The notes under the pieces are model-generated. The model saw nothing but the letters and a program-made list of their open reading frames with translations. It did not search any database and was not told the DNA's origin. The translations under genes and the position numbers were made by a program. A stretch of DNA of 64,000 bases from Devosia sp. 2618 (lineage in GTDB: Bacteria > Pseudomonadota > Alphaproteobacteria > Rhizobiales > Devosiaceae), in NCBI RefSeq assembly GCF_040546815.1, contig NZ_JBEPOO010000001.1:868001-932000 (forward strand), given 5' to 3'. Position 1 is the stretch's first letter. Every line of letters begins with the position of its first letter. This document shows positions 37,455-46,661 of this stretch, in pieces.

Positions 37455-37919
37455 ATGCTGCGCGAATTTTTGAGCAATTGGAGCCCACGCGTCGAAACCA
37501 CGCCGGGGCTGCGCCAGTCTGGCGCGCTACCCTATTCGATTGTCGATGGCCGGGTCGTTTTCCTGCTGATCACTTCACGGCGCACCGGGCGCTGGATTTT
37601 CCCCAAGGGCGACATCGAGATCGGCATGACCGCCTGGGAAAGCGCGGCGCAGGAAGCTCTTGAGGAAGCTGGCGTGACCGGTGAGATCAGTAGCGAGCCA
37701 GTCGGCAGCTACCGCTCCGGCGCCAGCGCTGACGGCTCAAGCCTGATTGATGTCGATCTTTATCCGCTGCGGGTCGAAACCCAGCTCGACGTCTGGCAGG
37801 AAATGGACCAGCGCCTGCGCCATTGGGCGGTTTTGCCCGAAGCGCGCCGTCTGCTCAATGACGGCGCGCTGTCGCGGATTGCGGTAAAACTCGGAACGCA
37901 GCTGTGCTCTACCCGCTGA
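37455..37919 (+). CDS. NUDIX hydrolase, DIPP-like
   Basis: The 154-residue protein has IFPKGDIEIGMTAWESAAQE followed by ALEEAGV. The NUDIX box is kept at G, EE and G, but the first box Glu is Met and the Arg before Glu is Gln. Such changes are seen in the diphosphoinositol-polyphosphate/diadenosine-like subgroup common in this order. The substrate is likely a nucleoside or inositol pyrophosphate (inference). The ATG at 37455 follows GGAGG; an upstream frame start at 37410 lacks one. The stop is 2 nt from the convergent pit gene end. Confidence 0.85.
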   Translation: MLREFLSNWSPRVETTPGLRQSGALPYSIVDGRVVFLLITSRRTGRWIFPKGDIEIGMTAWESAAQEALEEAGVTGEISSEPVGSYRSGASADGSSLIDVDLYPLRVETQLDVWQEMDQRLRHWAVLPEARRLLNDGALSRIAVKLGTQLCSTR

Positions 37920-37921
37920 TC

Positions 37922-39424
37922 CTAGAAGCTGATCAGCAGGTTCAGGACCCAGAACAGCGCTGCTGCCAGCAGAGCTGAGGCTGGCACGGTGATCACCCAT
38001 GCCGCAGCAATGCTGGTGACGTGCTGACGGCGAACCAGCTTGCGGCGATCGGTCTTGCGTTCCTTGGACAGGGCAGCTTCGGGCGTCGCGTTTAGCGTCG
38101 CGGGGTCGAGGTGCTTGGCGTGAATGGGCACGGCGGAAAATTCGAGATCGCGGCGCGAGTAGAATTCACGCAGGAAGCCAACGCCAAAGATGGCGCCTAC
38201 GGCAATATGGGTCGATGACACTGGCAGGCCCAGTGCCGAAGCAACCAGCACCGTCACTGCCGCAGACAGCGCCACGCAATAGGCCCGCACTTCGTTGAGC
38301 TTGGTAATCTGTTCGCCGACCGTACGGATCAGGCGGGGGCCGAACAGCGCCAGGCCTAGCGAAATGCCGACGCCACCGATGGCCAGAACCCAGAATGGCA
38401 GGGTGAGACCCGATGCTTCCATATGGCCGGACTGCAGCGTGCTGACGATCGCTGCAAACGGGCCGATGGCATTCGCAACGTCATTGGCGCCATGCGCAAA
38501 AGAGAGCAACGCTGCAGCGACGACGAGCGGCAGGCGGAACAGCGTCGAGACATGCTTGTTGCGATTTTCCATGCCGATGGACTGGAAGCGAACCAGTGGC
38601 ATGGCGCCGATCCATCCCAGAGCGGCGAAGACGACGCCGAGGATGATCACGGTCAAAAGGCTCGGCGACCACATGCGGCTCAGGCCTTTGGTCGCGATGT
38701 ACATGGCGAAGATGCCTGTCATGGCCGAAACCAAAATGGGTACCCAGATGCGCGCCGCCGAAACCTTGTCGATGCGATCGGTAATGGTGTGCTTGGTGAA
38801 AGAGAGCAGGGCAGCGGCGGCAGCGGCGCCGAGCACTGGTGAGATGACCCAGCTGGCGGCAATCGAACCGATCATCGGCCAGGCAACGCTGGCAAAACCT
38901 GCCGCGGCGATACCGGCGCCAACAACACCACCCACAACGGCGTGGGTGGTTGAAACAGGGGCGCCGATATAGGTGGCTAGATTGACCCAAAGGGCGGACG
39001 CCAAGAGGGCCGCCATCATCAACAAAACGAAGGCATTGCTGTCAATCGCGTCGCCGACGAGCAAATCGCGCGCAACGGTATTGACCACGTCGCCACCCGC
39101 CAGAATGGCGCCAGCAGCTTCAAAAATAGCGGCGATGATCAGCGCACCACCCATGGTGAGTGCCTTGGAACCCACAGCCGGGCCCATATTGTTGGCAACG
39201 TCGTTGGCGCCGACATTGAGTGCCATGTAACCGGCGATAACCGCCGCGATGACGACGATGTAGGTCATCGGCCCGTCGGCGACGGCGAAACTCGCCCAGA
39301 CCGCAGCCACCAACAGGAACACCAGCGCAATGCCGGGCGCTGCCAGCGAGCGCGCTAGATCATGGGTGGCGTGCTCGAGGCCGGATACGCGCTTGAGGTC
39401 TTTGTCGAGGGCACTCTGGGACAT
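37922..39424 (-). CDS. PiT family inorganic phosphate transporter
   Basis: The 500-residue inner-membrane symporter carries both PiT signatures: GANDVANNMGPAVGSKALT at about residues 72-90 and FAHGANDVANAIGPFAA in the second half, plus GLPVSSTHIAVGAIFGVGF. It is a low-affinity phosphate (metal-phosphate) importer by family. It has an extra ~40-residue cytoplasmic N-terminus before the first membrane segment. No PHO box is visible upstream. Confidence 0.93.
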   Translation of the reverse strand: MSQSALDKDLKRVSGLEHATHDLARSLAAPGIALVFLLVAAVWASFAVADGPMTYIVVIAAVIAGYMALNVGANDVANNMGPAVGSKALTMGGALIIAAIFEAAGAILAGGDVVNTVARDLLVGDAIDSNAFVLLMMAALLASALWVNLATYIGAPVSTTHAVVGGVVGAGIAAAGFASVAWPMIGSIAASWVISPVLGAAAAAALLSFTKHTITDRIDKVSAARIWVPILVSAMTGIFAMYIATKGLSRMWSPSLLTVIILGVVFAALGWIGAMPLVRFQSIGMENRNKHVSTLFRLPLVVAAALLSFAHGANDVANAIGPFAAIVSTLQSGHMEASGLTLPFWVLAIGGVGISLGLALFGPRLIRTVGEQITKLNEVRAYCVALSAAVTVLVASALGLPVSSTHIAVGAIFGVGFLREFYSRRDLEFSAVPIHAKHLDPATLNATPEAALSKERKTDRRKLVRRQHVTSIAAAWVITVPASALLAAALFWVLNLLISF

Positions 39425-39632
39425 GCGTCATCAAACCGTCAAAAATCTCTTTGGCGGGGCAATAGCATTGTCTGCCGCCACGGCGAGAAGTTTTGCGGTC
39501 GCATGCGCCCAATTAGCGGGTTTTCCGCTGATTAGTTGCCTCTCGGTTCGTTTCCCGGCGGGCTGGGCCCTGTTTTTGTGTGTGACGATCACCCACAAAT
39601 CCTGCTGCGCTTCGCTTCGTAGCCTGCAGGTC

Positions 39633-39661
39633 TTGACTCGTTCGGGCGAATGAACCTATCA
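39633..39661 (+). promoter_or_regulatory. Promoter of the ilvBN leader transcript
   Basis: TTGACT (39633-39638) and CTATCA (39656-39661) are separated by 17 nt, placing the transcript start near 39668, about 10 nt before the ribosome binding site of the leader peptide. The rest of the 266-bp space between the pit gene and the leader shows no gene. Confidence 0.6.
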
Positions 39662-39690
39662 ATGCCACCACAATTTTAAGGAGAGGTCCC

Positions 39691-39741
39691 GTGCGGGCAC
39701 TCATTCTCGTAGTACGCAGGCGCATCGGCAACGTGGGATAA
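39691..39741 (+). CDS. ilvBN leader peptide
   Basis: AAGGAGAGG precedes a GTG that opens a 16-codon frame: MRALILVVRRRIGNVG. Seven of 16 codons are Leu, Ile or Val (L4, I5, L6, V7, V8, I12, V15), as expected for a ribosome-mediated attenuation leader sensing branched-chain aminoacyl-tRNAs. A terminator hairpin begins 32 nt after its stop and the acetolactate synthase gene follows. Confidence 0.8.
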   Translation: MRALILVVRRRIGNVG

Positions 39742-39772
39742 AATCCCGCGCGATAGCTGGTGCGCCGAAAAC

Positions 39773-39797
39773 AAGGTCCCGAACGGGGCCTTTTTTA
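39773..39797 (+). terminator. Attenuator terminator of ilvBN
   Basis: AAGGTCCCG (39773-39781) pairs with CGGGGCCTT (39784-39792), with one T-G pair, followed by a T run to 39796. It lies between the leader peptide and ilvB. GGTCCCG also occurs before the leader start (39685-39691), so the downstream strand could pair with either copy. Confidence 0.8.
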
Positions 39798-39861
39798 TTG
39801 CCCGGTTTTCGACGCTACGAGATTGGGCTCCCAGATTTGGACTTTAGGGAAGGACTACACG

Positions 39862-41631
39862 ATGGCCGAAAAGATGACCGGCGCGGAAATGGTGATACAG
39901 GCGCTGACCGATCAGGGCGTCGAGCATATTTTCGGGTATCCCGGTGGCGCAGCGCTGCCGATCTATGACGCGATGTTCCAGCAGGACAAGGTGCAGCACA
40001 TTCTGGTGCGGCATGAGCAGGGCGCAACCCACATGGCCGAAGGCTATGCGCGCTCGACCGGCAAGCCCGGCGTGGTTCTCGTGACCTCCGGCCCCGGCGC
40101 AACCAATGCGGTGACCGGCCTCACCGATGCGCTGATGGATTCCATTCCCATGGTCTGCATCACCGCGCAGGTGCCGACGACGCTGATTGGCTCGGACGCG
40201 TTCCAGGAATGCGACACTGTCGGCATCACGCGTAGCTGCACCAAGTACAATTATCTGGTGAAGCGCGTGGAAGACCTGCCGCGCATCATGCATGAGGCCT
40301 TCCTCATCGCGACGACCGGCCGTCCCGGCCCTGTGGTGATCGATATTCCAAAGGATGTGCAGTTCGCGCTCGGCGAATATTACATGCCTGACCTCGATAC
40401 CCTGCGTCACCAGAGCTACCGCCCACAGATGGACGGCGATGCCGCTGCCATCGAAGCCGCTGTCGATCTGATGCTCAAGGCTGAACGTCCGATCTTTTAC
40501 ACCGGCGGCGGCGTGATCAATGCCGGGCCGGAAGCGTCTGAGCACCTGCGTGAATTGGCTGCGCTGACCGGCTTCCCCGTGACCTCGACCCTGATGGGCC
40601 TGGGTGCTTTCCCCGCATCCAATCCACAGTGGATGGGCATGCTGGGCATGCACGGCACCTACGAGGCCAACCTGGCGATGCATGACTGCGACGTCATGAT
40701 CAACATTGGCGCGCGTTTCGATGACCGTATCACCGGCCGCATCGATGCCTTCTCGCCCAATAGCCGCAAGATCCATGTCGATATCGACCCGTCCTCGATC
40801 AACAAGGTCGTGCGCGTTGACGTGCCGATCATCGGCGATTGCTCGCGCGTGCTGGCCGAAATGGTCCGCATCTGGCGCAGCAAGACCAATCAGCCTCGCA
40901 CCGAGGCCATCGCGCCATGGTGGGGCCAGATCGAGAAGTGGCGTGCGGTCAATTCGCTCGGCTACAAAAACTCGGAAACCACTATCAAGCCGCAATACGC
41001 GATCGAGCGTCTCTATGAGATGAGCAAGAAGCAGGGCAAGGAGGTGTTCATCACCACCGAAGTGGGCCAGCACCAGATGTGGGCTGCCCAGCACTTCCAT
41101 TTCGACAAGCCAAACCACTGGATGACCTCCGGCGGTCTGGGCACGATGGGTTATGGTCTGCCGGCTGCCGTTGGCGTGCAGGTGGCGCATCCCGATGCGC
41201 TGGTGATCGACATTGCCGGCGAAGCCTCGGTGCAGATGACGATGCAGGAAATCTCGACGGCGGTGCAGTATCGCCTGCCGATCAAGATCTTCATTCTCAA
41301 CAATGAACGCATGGGCATGGTGCGCCAGTGGCAGGACCTGCTGCATGGCAGCCGCTACGCGCATTCCTATTCGGAATCGCTGCCCGATTTCGTCAAGCTG
41401 GCCGAGGCCTATGGCGGCAAGGGCATCCGTTGCGAGAATCCGGCTGAGCTGGACGCGGCGATTGCCGAGATGTTCGATTATGACGGCCCGGTCCTGTTCG
41501 ACGTCATCGTCGAGAAGGACGAGAACTGCCTGCCGATGATCCCATCAGGCAAGCCGCACAACGAGATCATCCTGCCCGACACCGCCAATATCGGGGACAT
41601 CATTGACGAGAAGGGACGGCAGCTGGTTTAG
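39862..41631 (+). CDS. ilvB: Acetolactate synthase large subunit
   Basis: This thiamine-diphosphate enzyme condenses pyruvate in the first common step of valine, leucine and isoleucine synthesis. The 589-residue protein has the catalytic-Glu region LVRHEQGATHMAEGYARSTG, the FAD/central domain and the ThDP/metal motif from DIAGEASVQMTMQE to LNNERMGMVRQWQ. It begins at the ATG at 39862 after GGGAAGGA, downstream of the attenuator. ilvN follows after 22 nt. Confidence 0.96.
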   Translation: MAEKMTGAEMVIQALTDQGVEHIFGYPGGAALPIYDAMFQQDKVQHILVRHEQGATHMAEGYARSTGKPGVVLVTSGPGATNAVTGLTDALMDSIPMVCITAQVPTTLIGSDAFQECDTVGITRSCTKYNYLVKRVEDLPRIMHEAFLIATTGRPGPVVIDIPKDVQFALGEYYMPDLDTLRHQSYRPQMDGDAAAIEAAVDLMLKAERPIFYTGGGVINAGPEASEHLRELAALTGFPVTSTLMGLGAFPASNPQWMGMLGMHGTYEANLAMHDCDVMINIGARFDDRITGRIDAFSPNSRKIHVDIDPSSINKVVRVDVPIIGDCSRVLAEMVRIWRSKTNQPRTEAIAPWWGQIEKWRAVNSLGYKNSETTIKPQYAIERLYEMSKKQGKEVFITTEVGQHQMWAAQHFHFDKPNHWMTSGGLGTMGYGLPAAVGVQVAHPDALVIDIAGEASVQMTMQEISTAVQYRLPIKIFILNNERMGMVRQWQDLLHGSRYAHSYSESLPDFVKLAEAYGGKGIRCENPAELDAAIAEMFDYDGPVLFDVIVEKDENCLPMIPSGKPHNEIILPDTANIGDIIDEKGRQLV

Positions 41632-41653
41632 GCCGCTGTTGAGGACAACAGAT

Positions 41654-42208
41654 ATGAACGCACATTTGCAGCCGACTGGCTCGGCCTATTTCCTGACCAA
41701 GGAAACCCAGGAAATCGAACGTCACACCCTGTCGGTTCTGGTCGACAACGAGCCTGGAATCCTGGCTCGAGTGGTTGGCCTGTTTTCGGCGCGCGGCTAC
41801 AACATTGAAAGCCTGACCGTCAGTGAGACCGAACACGGCCGTCGACTTAGTCGCATCACCGTTGTCGTTATCGCCACGCCCAAGACCCTGACGCAGATCA
41901 AGCTGCAGCTTGAGCGCCTGGTGCCGGTGCACAAGGTGCATGACCTGACCGCTGAGGGCGCGTCCATTGAGCGTGAGCTGGCCCTGATCAAGGTTGCCGG
42001 TTCCGGCGATCATCGCGCCGAGACGCTCCGTCTCGCCGATGCGTTCCGCGCGCATATCGTGGACGCGACTGTCGAGAGTTTCGTGTTTGAAGTGACCGGC
42101 AAGCCCGACAAGATCGACAGCTTCATCGCCCTGATGCAGCCGCTGGGTCTGGTTGAAGTGGTCCGCACCGGCCTCGCGGCCATCTCGCGCGGCAATAAGG
42201 GTATGTAA
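41654..42208 (+). CDS. ilvN: Acetolactate synthase small (regulatory) subunit
   Basis: The 184-residue protein has an N-terminal ACT domain (LSVLVDNEPGILARVVGLFS and GYNIESLTVSETE) that binds valine for feedback control, and the IlvH-type C-terminal domain (FVFEVTGKPDKIDSFIALM). It activates IlvB. The gene is in one operon with ilvB. Confidence 0.95.
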   Translation: MNAHLQPTGSAYFLTKETQEIERHTLSVLVDNEPGILARVVGLFSARGYNIESLTVSETEHGRRLSRITVVVIATPKTLTQIKLQLERLVPVHKVHDLTAEGASIERELALIKVAGSGDHRAETLRLADAFRAHIVDATVESFVFEVTGKPDKIDSFIALMQPLGLVEVVRTGLAAISRGNKGM

Positions 42209-42211
42209 TCC

Positions 42212-42495
42212 ATGCGCATCGGCTGCCTCCACACCGCGCAGAGCAATGTCGCGGTGCTGGAGCGCGCCGCGGCGAGCCTTGAAATAGGCTCGCTTGCGTC
42301 ACGATATCTGGCTCGCCCGGAGCTGCTTGCAGCCGTCGGGCGGGCCGAGGAATGACCATAGGCACTGCCGTTGCAACGGTCGCGGCGATGGATGAACTGG
42401 CGCACGATTGCGACGCAGTTCGGCCTCACGGAAGCCGTTGCGCAAATCCGTTGATCGCTGCCATCACAAGGTTGGATTGGGCGGCGGCGAATTGA
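42212..42495 (+). pseudogene. Remnant of an Asp/Glu racemase-like gene
   Basis: An ATG 3 nt after ilvN opens 47 codons (MRIGCLHTAQSNVAVLERAA...) ending at 42355. This start resembles the N-terminus of aspartate/glutamate-racemase-like proteins that have MRI-CLHTA-SN-AVF. A second frame overlaps by ATGA (42352-42495, 47 codons) and carries a possible C-terminal-like end. The normal size is over 200 residues, so this would be an internally deleted remnant. Evidence is weak; it may be noncoding. It fills the 325-bp ilvN-pdxJ gap. Confidence 0.35.
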
Positions 42496-42533
42496 TGGTG
42501 TATGGGTCGGCATCTGTTCGTTCTGGTGCCGCC

Positions 42534-43277
42534 ATGACCCTGCTTTCCGTGAACCTCAATGCCGTCGCTCAGTTGCGCAATCGCCGTGATTTGCCCTGGC
42601 CTAGTGTCGTGGGCATGGCGCGGGTTGTGCTCGACGCCGGCGCGAGCGGCATCACCATCCATCCGCGTCCGGATGAGCGCCATATCCGCCGCAGCGATGT
42701 GTTCGATCTGGCAACGCTTCTGCGCGAGGAATACCCAGAAGCCGAGTTCAATATCGAAGGCTATCCGAGCGATGACTTTTTCGACCTGATCGAAGCGGTC
42801 AATCCTGCCCAGGTGACGTTGGTGCCCGATGATCCGGCGCAGGCGACTTCCGACCACGGCTGGGACTTTGCCGGCAATGGCAATTTCCTGACCTCGGTGG
42901 TGCAACGCCTCAAGGCGCCCAATCGTCGGATTTCGCTATTCAGCGATCCAGACGCGGGCGCTGCGGGCGCTTCCGCTGCGAAGGCCACGGGCGCTGACCG
43001 TATCGAGCTTTACACCGGCCCTTATGGTGGTTGCTATGATGACGCGGAGCGCGCTGCAGTCGAGTTGGCCGCACTCGCCGATACCGCCAAGGCGGCCCAT
43101 GCCGTCGGTCTTGGTGTTAATGCCGGCCACGATCTGACGCTGGCCAATCTGCCAGCCTTCCAGGCGGCGGTTCCGGGCGTCGAAGAGGCCTCAATCGGTC
43201 ATGGCCTGACGGCTGATGCGTTGCTGATGGGCTTTGCCGAGGCTGTTCGTCAGTACCGGGCCGTCCTCGACAACTAA
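42534..43277 (+). CDS. pdxJ: Pyridoxine 5'-phosphate synthase PdxJ
   Basis: PdxJ condenses 1-deoxyxylulose 5-phosphate with 3-amino-2-oxopropyl phosphate in vitamin B6 synthesis. The 247-residue TIM barrel has [28 protein letters not shown], the catalytic-Glu strand [12 protein letters not shown], and [12 protein letters not shown] near the C-terminus. The ATG at 42534 matches the family length; an ATG at 42495 is in frame but adds 13 residues. The 3' end overlaps the tetR gene by 4 nt, convergent. Confidence 0.93.
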   Translation: MTLLSVNLNAVAQLRNRRDLPWPSVVGMARVVLDAGASGITIHPRPDERHIRRSDVFDLATLLREEYPEAEFNIEGYPSDDFFDLIEAVNPAQVTLVPDDPAQATSDHGWDFAGNGNFLTSVVQRLKAPNRRISLFSDPDAGAAGASAAKATGADRIELYTGPYGGCYDDAERAAVELAALADTAKAAHAVGLGVNAGHDLTLANLPAFQAAVPGVEEASIGHGLTADALLMGFAEAVRQYRAVLDN

Positions 43278-43927
43278 CGCTGCCGGGCACCAAAGGCGCG
43301 GAGGAAGGTCTTTACCCCAGCGGTCGACGCTTCGCGCAGTGAATGATCGCTCGGCGGCTGGCATGGCCCGGCGTCCAGACGCACGTCGGCATTGATCAGC
43401 GCCACGAACTGCCGTGTGGCAAGGCTGGCGTCGTCGATGTCGAGATAGCCATTGCGCGCCAGTTTGTCGAAACATGCAGCGATCACCGGCCAGTCCTGGC
43501 CGGGGCCATAGGCCTTCCAGGTCGCATAGAATTCGGGATAGCGCTTGGCCTCGCGCTCCATCAGCATGGCCAAGGCCCGGCCGTCGATATCGCACATGCA
43601 GCGGCCGACCAGCCGCACGCCAAAATCGATCAGCGCTGCCTCGATGTCATCGGGCTTGTCGGGGAAGGTGGCGATCACCGCCATCAACAGCGCGCTTGAG
43701 CGGGCGCTGACATCCTCGACCACAGCCACGAGCAACTGATCCTTGTCGCCGAGTTGATTGTAGACCGTCTGGCGCGACACACCGGCCTCGATGGCGATGG
43801 CGTCGATGCTGATCCCGGCAAATCCATCGCGCACAAAGGCGCGCTTGGCCGCATCAATGATGGCGGCGCGCTTGGTCAGCGCTTTGGGAAGGGCAGGGGC
43901 GGACGGCGCAAAATCGGTGTCACTCAT
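43274..43927 (-). CDS. TetR family transcriptional regulator
   Basis: The 217-residue protein has an N-terminal helix-turn-helix ([31 protein letters not shown]) and a C-terminal ligand domain. It is divergent from a Bcr/CflA efflux gene with two similar sites between them, so it most likely represses that pump and itself. AGGA precedes the ATG at 43927. Confidence 0.88.
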   Translation of the reverse strand: MSDTDFAPSAPALPKALTKRAAIIDAAKRAFVRDGFAGISIDAIAIEAGVSRQTVYNQLGDKDQLLVAVVEDVSARSSALLMAVIATFPDKPDDIEAALIDFGVRLVGRCMCDIDGRALAMLMEREAKRYPEFYATWKAYGPGQDWPVIAACFDKLARNGYLDIDDASLATRQFVALINADVRLDAGPCQPPSDHSLREASTAGVKTFLRAFGARQR

Positions 43928-43955
43928 TGTCCATCCTATATACACGTTCCCATCA

Positions 43956-44018
43956 ATTTTACAACATTGTCCAAATTATTGGGCGATCACGCTTGACTGA
44001 TTTTACACAGATGTCCAA
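43956..44018. promoter_or_regulatory. Duplicated operator-like sites and divergent promoters between tetR and the efflux gene
   Basis: Two 19-bp sites, 43956-43974 and 44000-44018, share ATTTTACA-N4-TGTCCAA (15 of 19 identical) and are spaced 44 bp start to start. The second lies between TTGACT (43993-43998) and CAATAT (44016-44021) of a plus-strand promoter. The first overlaps TTGTAA, 16 nt from TATATA on the minus strand. Position over both promoters suggests TetR binding. Confidence 0.55.
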
Positions 44019-44119
44019 TATGCTGACATTGGCTGCCCGCTCCTCCGGCTCGCGCCGATTTCAGACTTCAGCATATTGCGATCCAGCGCCGTGGCGCGGG
44101 TCGATGAGGTATTCGCAAA

Positions 44120-45322
44120 ATGAACACTCCCCTCCTGCGCGCCGCGCTGGTGCTCGGCCTGCTATCGGCGGTCGGTCCCTTCGCTATCGACATGTATCTT
44201 CCGGCGCTGCCCGCCATCGGCCTTGATCTGCAGGCCGACACGGCAGGCGTCCAGGCCAGCCTGATGGCCTTCATGGCCGCCATCGCGGTCTGCCAACTGT
44301 TCTACGGCCCGATCAGCGACATGGTCGGCCGCAAGCCGCCGCTCTATTTCGGCATGGCCATCTTCATCATCGGCGGTATTGGCTCGGCCATGGCGCCCAG
44401 CATCGAATGGCTGATTTTTGCCCGCTTCGTACAGGGCGTCGGTGCTTGCGCCGCCATGGCGCTGCCCCGCGCTATCGTTCGCGACGGCTATTCCGGCCCC
44501 GACGCGGCGCAATTGCAGAGCCTTCTGATGCTCGTTTTCTCCGTCTCGCCAATTCTGGCACCGCTGGCCGGTAGCCTGATCGTGCAATTTGGCGGCTGGC
44601 GCGACATTTTCTGGGTCATCGTCGGCATTGGCGTGCTCGGCGTTGTGCTCGTCACCTTCGCGCTCAAGGAGACCCGTCCAAAGCATGCCCGCCTCGACAG
44701 CAATCTCGGCTCAGCGCTGCGTGGCTATGGCGTTCTGCTGCGCGACCGCAACTTCCTTGGCCTCTCGATGATCGGCGCCTTCGGCATGTCGAGCTTTATG
44801 GCCTATCTGGCCAACTCGTCGTTCATTCTGATCGATCACTACGGCCTCAACCCGACGTTTTACAGCATCATGTTCTCGATCAACGCCGTGTCTTTCATCG
44901 GGGTGTCGCAGCTGACCGGCGTTCTGACCCGCCGCTATGGCCTCAATGCGGTGGTGCGTGCTGCCGTCAATGGCTTTGTCGTCACCATGCTGGCACTGTT
45001 TGCGGTGTTCATGCTGGGCATTGACCGGCTGGACGTGTTGGCCGTGCTGCTGTTCATCGGCTACGGCTTTCTGGGTCTCGTGATCCCGACCACGGCTGTG
45101 CTGGCGCTGGAGGAACATGGCGCGATTGCCGGCACCGCATCGGCCCTGATGGGCACGCTGCAGCTGGTGACGGCGGCCATCGTCATGGGTGTGGTTGGCA
45201 GCTTCTTTGATGGCACCGCGCGGCCGATGGTGATCGGCATTGCGGTCTGTGCGGTGGTGGCGTTCGCGCTGACGCGCCTCACCATCAAACGGGCGTCGCT
45301 GGCTACAGCAGCAGCCGAATAG
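44120..45322 (+). CDS. Bcr/CflA family multidrug efflux MFS transporter
   Basis: The 400-residue, 12-segment drug:H+ antiporter has the family-specific opening AIDMYLPALPAI, motif A YGPISDMVGRKPPLYFG and the motif B region ARFVQGVGACAAMALPRAIV. Substrates cannot be read from sequence. It is controlled, by inference, by the divergent TetR protein. Confidence 0.92.
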   Translation: MNTPLLRAALVLGLLSAVGPFAIDMYLPALPAIGLDLQADTAGVQASLMAFMAAIAVCQLFYGPISDMVGRKPPLYFGMAIFIIGGIGSAMAPSIEWLIFARFVQGVGACAAMALPRAIVRDGYSGPDAAQLQSLLMLVFSVSPILAPLAGSLIVQFGGWRDIFWVIVGIGVLGVVLVTFALKETRPKHARLDSNLGSALRGYGVLLRDRNFLGLSMIGAFGMSSFMAYLANSSFILIDHYGLNPTFYSIMFSINAVSFIGVSQLTGVLTRRYGLNAVVRAAVNGFVVTMLALFAVFMLGIDRLDVLAVLLFIGYGFLGLVIPTTAVLALEEHGAIAGTASALMGTLQLVTAAIVMGVVGSFFDGTARPMVIGIAVCAVVAFALTRLTIKRASLATAAAE

Positions 45323-45326
45323 AGTT

Positions 45327-45356
45327 GAGGCGCCGGTCACCCGGCGCCTCTTTTTT
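45327..45356. terminator. Terminator between the convergent efflux and small secreted protein genes
   Basis: GAGGCGCCGG (45327-45336) pairs perfectly with CCGGCGCCTC (45341-45350), followed by six T. On the minus strand the flank is less T-rich, so it serves mainly the efflux gene. Confidence 0.92.
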
Positions 45357-45359
45357 CAA

Positions 45360-45686
45360 TCAGTCAGTGTAGTTGAACACCGCAAGCTCGCAGACATTGT
45401 TGTCGTATTTGATCAGCTCATCGCCATCCTCGAACACCGCGAGGAAGTCGTATTTGCAATAGCCGGTGCCGTCGTCGATATTGATGACGACGCTATTGCC
45501 GGCTGGCAGTACGTTCTTGCCCAGGATATCTTCTTCCCAGGATTTGCTGCCCTTGTTGGACGCATAGAACTCGACGATTTTATAGGATGTGTTGTTGTTG
45601 ATCGTCACGCGACGGTCCAACGCTGCGGCGTTTGTAACGCCCATAGCCAGCGCGGCCAGCGCGAACGCTGCCGATAACTTCTTCAT
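45360..45686 (-). CDS. Small secreted protein of unknown function
   Basis: The 108-residue product has a signal peptide (MKKLSAAFALAALAMGVTNA, cleavage near AAA). The mature part is acidic and beta-rich: RRVTINNNTSYKIVEFYASN, SWEEDILGKNVLPAG, INIDDGTGYCKYDFLAVF. Two Cys may form a disulphide. I do not recognise a named domain. The ATG at 45686 has GAGGGACG upstream. Confidence 0.75.
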   Translation of the reverse strand: MKKLSAAFALAALAMGVTNAAALDRRVTINNNTSYKIVEFYASNKGSKSWEEDILGKNVLPAGNSVVINIDDGTGYCKYDFLAVFEDGDELIKYDNNVCELAVFNYTD

Positions 45687-45946
45687 AACGTCCCTCAATG
45701 TAGCGGTACCCTCACCGCATGAAGCCCCCCAGCTCCCCACTTCGACGGCCGATACTTGTGGCGCGAAGAAGTGCGTACATTTTTATTGTAGCGCAGCAGC
45801 GAACAGTCCGTCATCAGGGAGAATGCTGTTGCCCAGAAATTTCATTTCCAGCGCCTCGGCGCACCTGAAATTCCCAGGTCTGACCGATGCTTACATTTTT
45901 GTACCCTAGGTATCAGCTTGTGCCTGCGACACATAAAGTTGCCCTC

Positions 45947-45976
45947 TTGTGACTCGGTCCAATAGGCACATATATC
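45947..45976 (+). promoter_or_regulatory. Putative promoter of the FMN reductase gene
   Basis: TTGTGA (45947-45952) and TATATC (45971-45976) are 18 nt apart, 35 bp before the start. The rest of the 324-bp space 45687-46010 is AT-richer than the neighbourhood, with repeated TTACATTTTT/GTACATTTTT words, but no gene or clear structure is visible. Confidence 0.4.
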
Positions 45977-46010
45977 GCCTCAGTTACGATTTGTTACCTA
46001 GGAGGGCGTC

Positions 46011-46625
46011 ATGTCCAAACTCAAGATTGCCGTTATCATTTCCTCGACCCGCCCAACCCGTTTTGGCGAAATCCCAGCCAAGTGGATCCTGGAAAAGGCC
46101 AATGCCCGTCCTGAAATTCAGGCCGAAATCGTCGACATTCGCGACTATGACCTGCCATTCTTTGACGAAGCCGCGTCCAACGCGTGGATGCCTTCGGCCA
46201 ACCAGAATGCCGTAAAGTGGCAGAACAAGATCAGCGAATTCGATGGCTATATCTTTGTGACCGCTGAATATAACCGCTCGATCACCGGCGCTCTCAAGAA
46301 CGCGCTCGATCAGGCCTATACCAACTGGAACAAGAAGCCCTTCAGCGCTGTCGGTTACGGCACTGTCGGCGGTGCCCGTGCCGTTGAGCACCTGCGCACT
46401 ATCGGCGTTGAGCTGCAGATGGTCCCGACTCGTTCGGCTGTTCACATCGGCGGCGCAGACTTTGCAGCCGTTCACCCCGGTTTTGGCGGCACCAAGTCGC
46501 TCAATGACCTGGAAGCTTCGATCGGCAACTCCGCCAAGGACATGCTGGACCAGCTGATCTGGTGGGGTAATGCAACCAAGGCTGCGCGCGCTGAAGACGC
46601 TGCAGAAGCCAAGGCCGCCGAATAA
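46011..46625 (+). CDS. NADPH-dependent FMN reductase family protein
   Basis: The 204-residue flavodoxin-like protein has the phosphate-binding loop ISSTRPTRFGEIPAKW and the flavin-contacting VTAEYNRSITGALKNALDQA, then VGYGTVGGARAVEHL. It resembles the azoreductase/ArsH/chromate-reductase group; the physiological substrate is unknown. TAGGAGGGC precedes the start. A terminator follows, so it is monocistronic. Confidence 0.9.
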   Translation: MSKLKIAVIISSTRPTRFGEIPAKWILEKANARPEIQAEIVDIRDYDLPFFDEAASNAWMPSANQNAVKWQNKISEFDGYIFVTAEYNRSITGALKNALDQAYTNWNKKPFSAVGYGTVGGARAVEHLRTIGVELQMVPTRSAVHIGGADFAAVHPGFGGTKSLNDLEASIGNSAKDMLDQLIWWGNATKAARAEDAAEAKAAE

Positions 46626-46661
46626 GTCTTACGAAGACCTCCATACCTTCGTTTACCAGCA

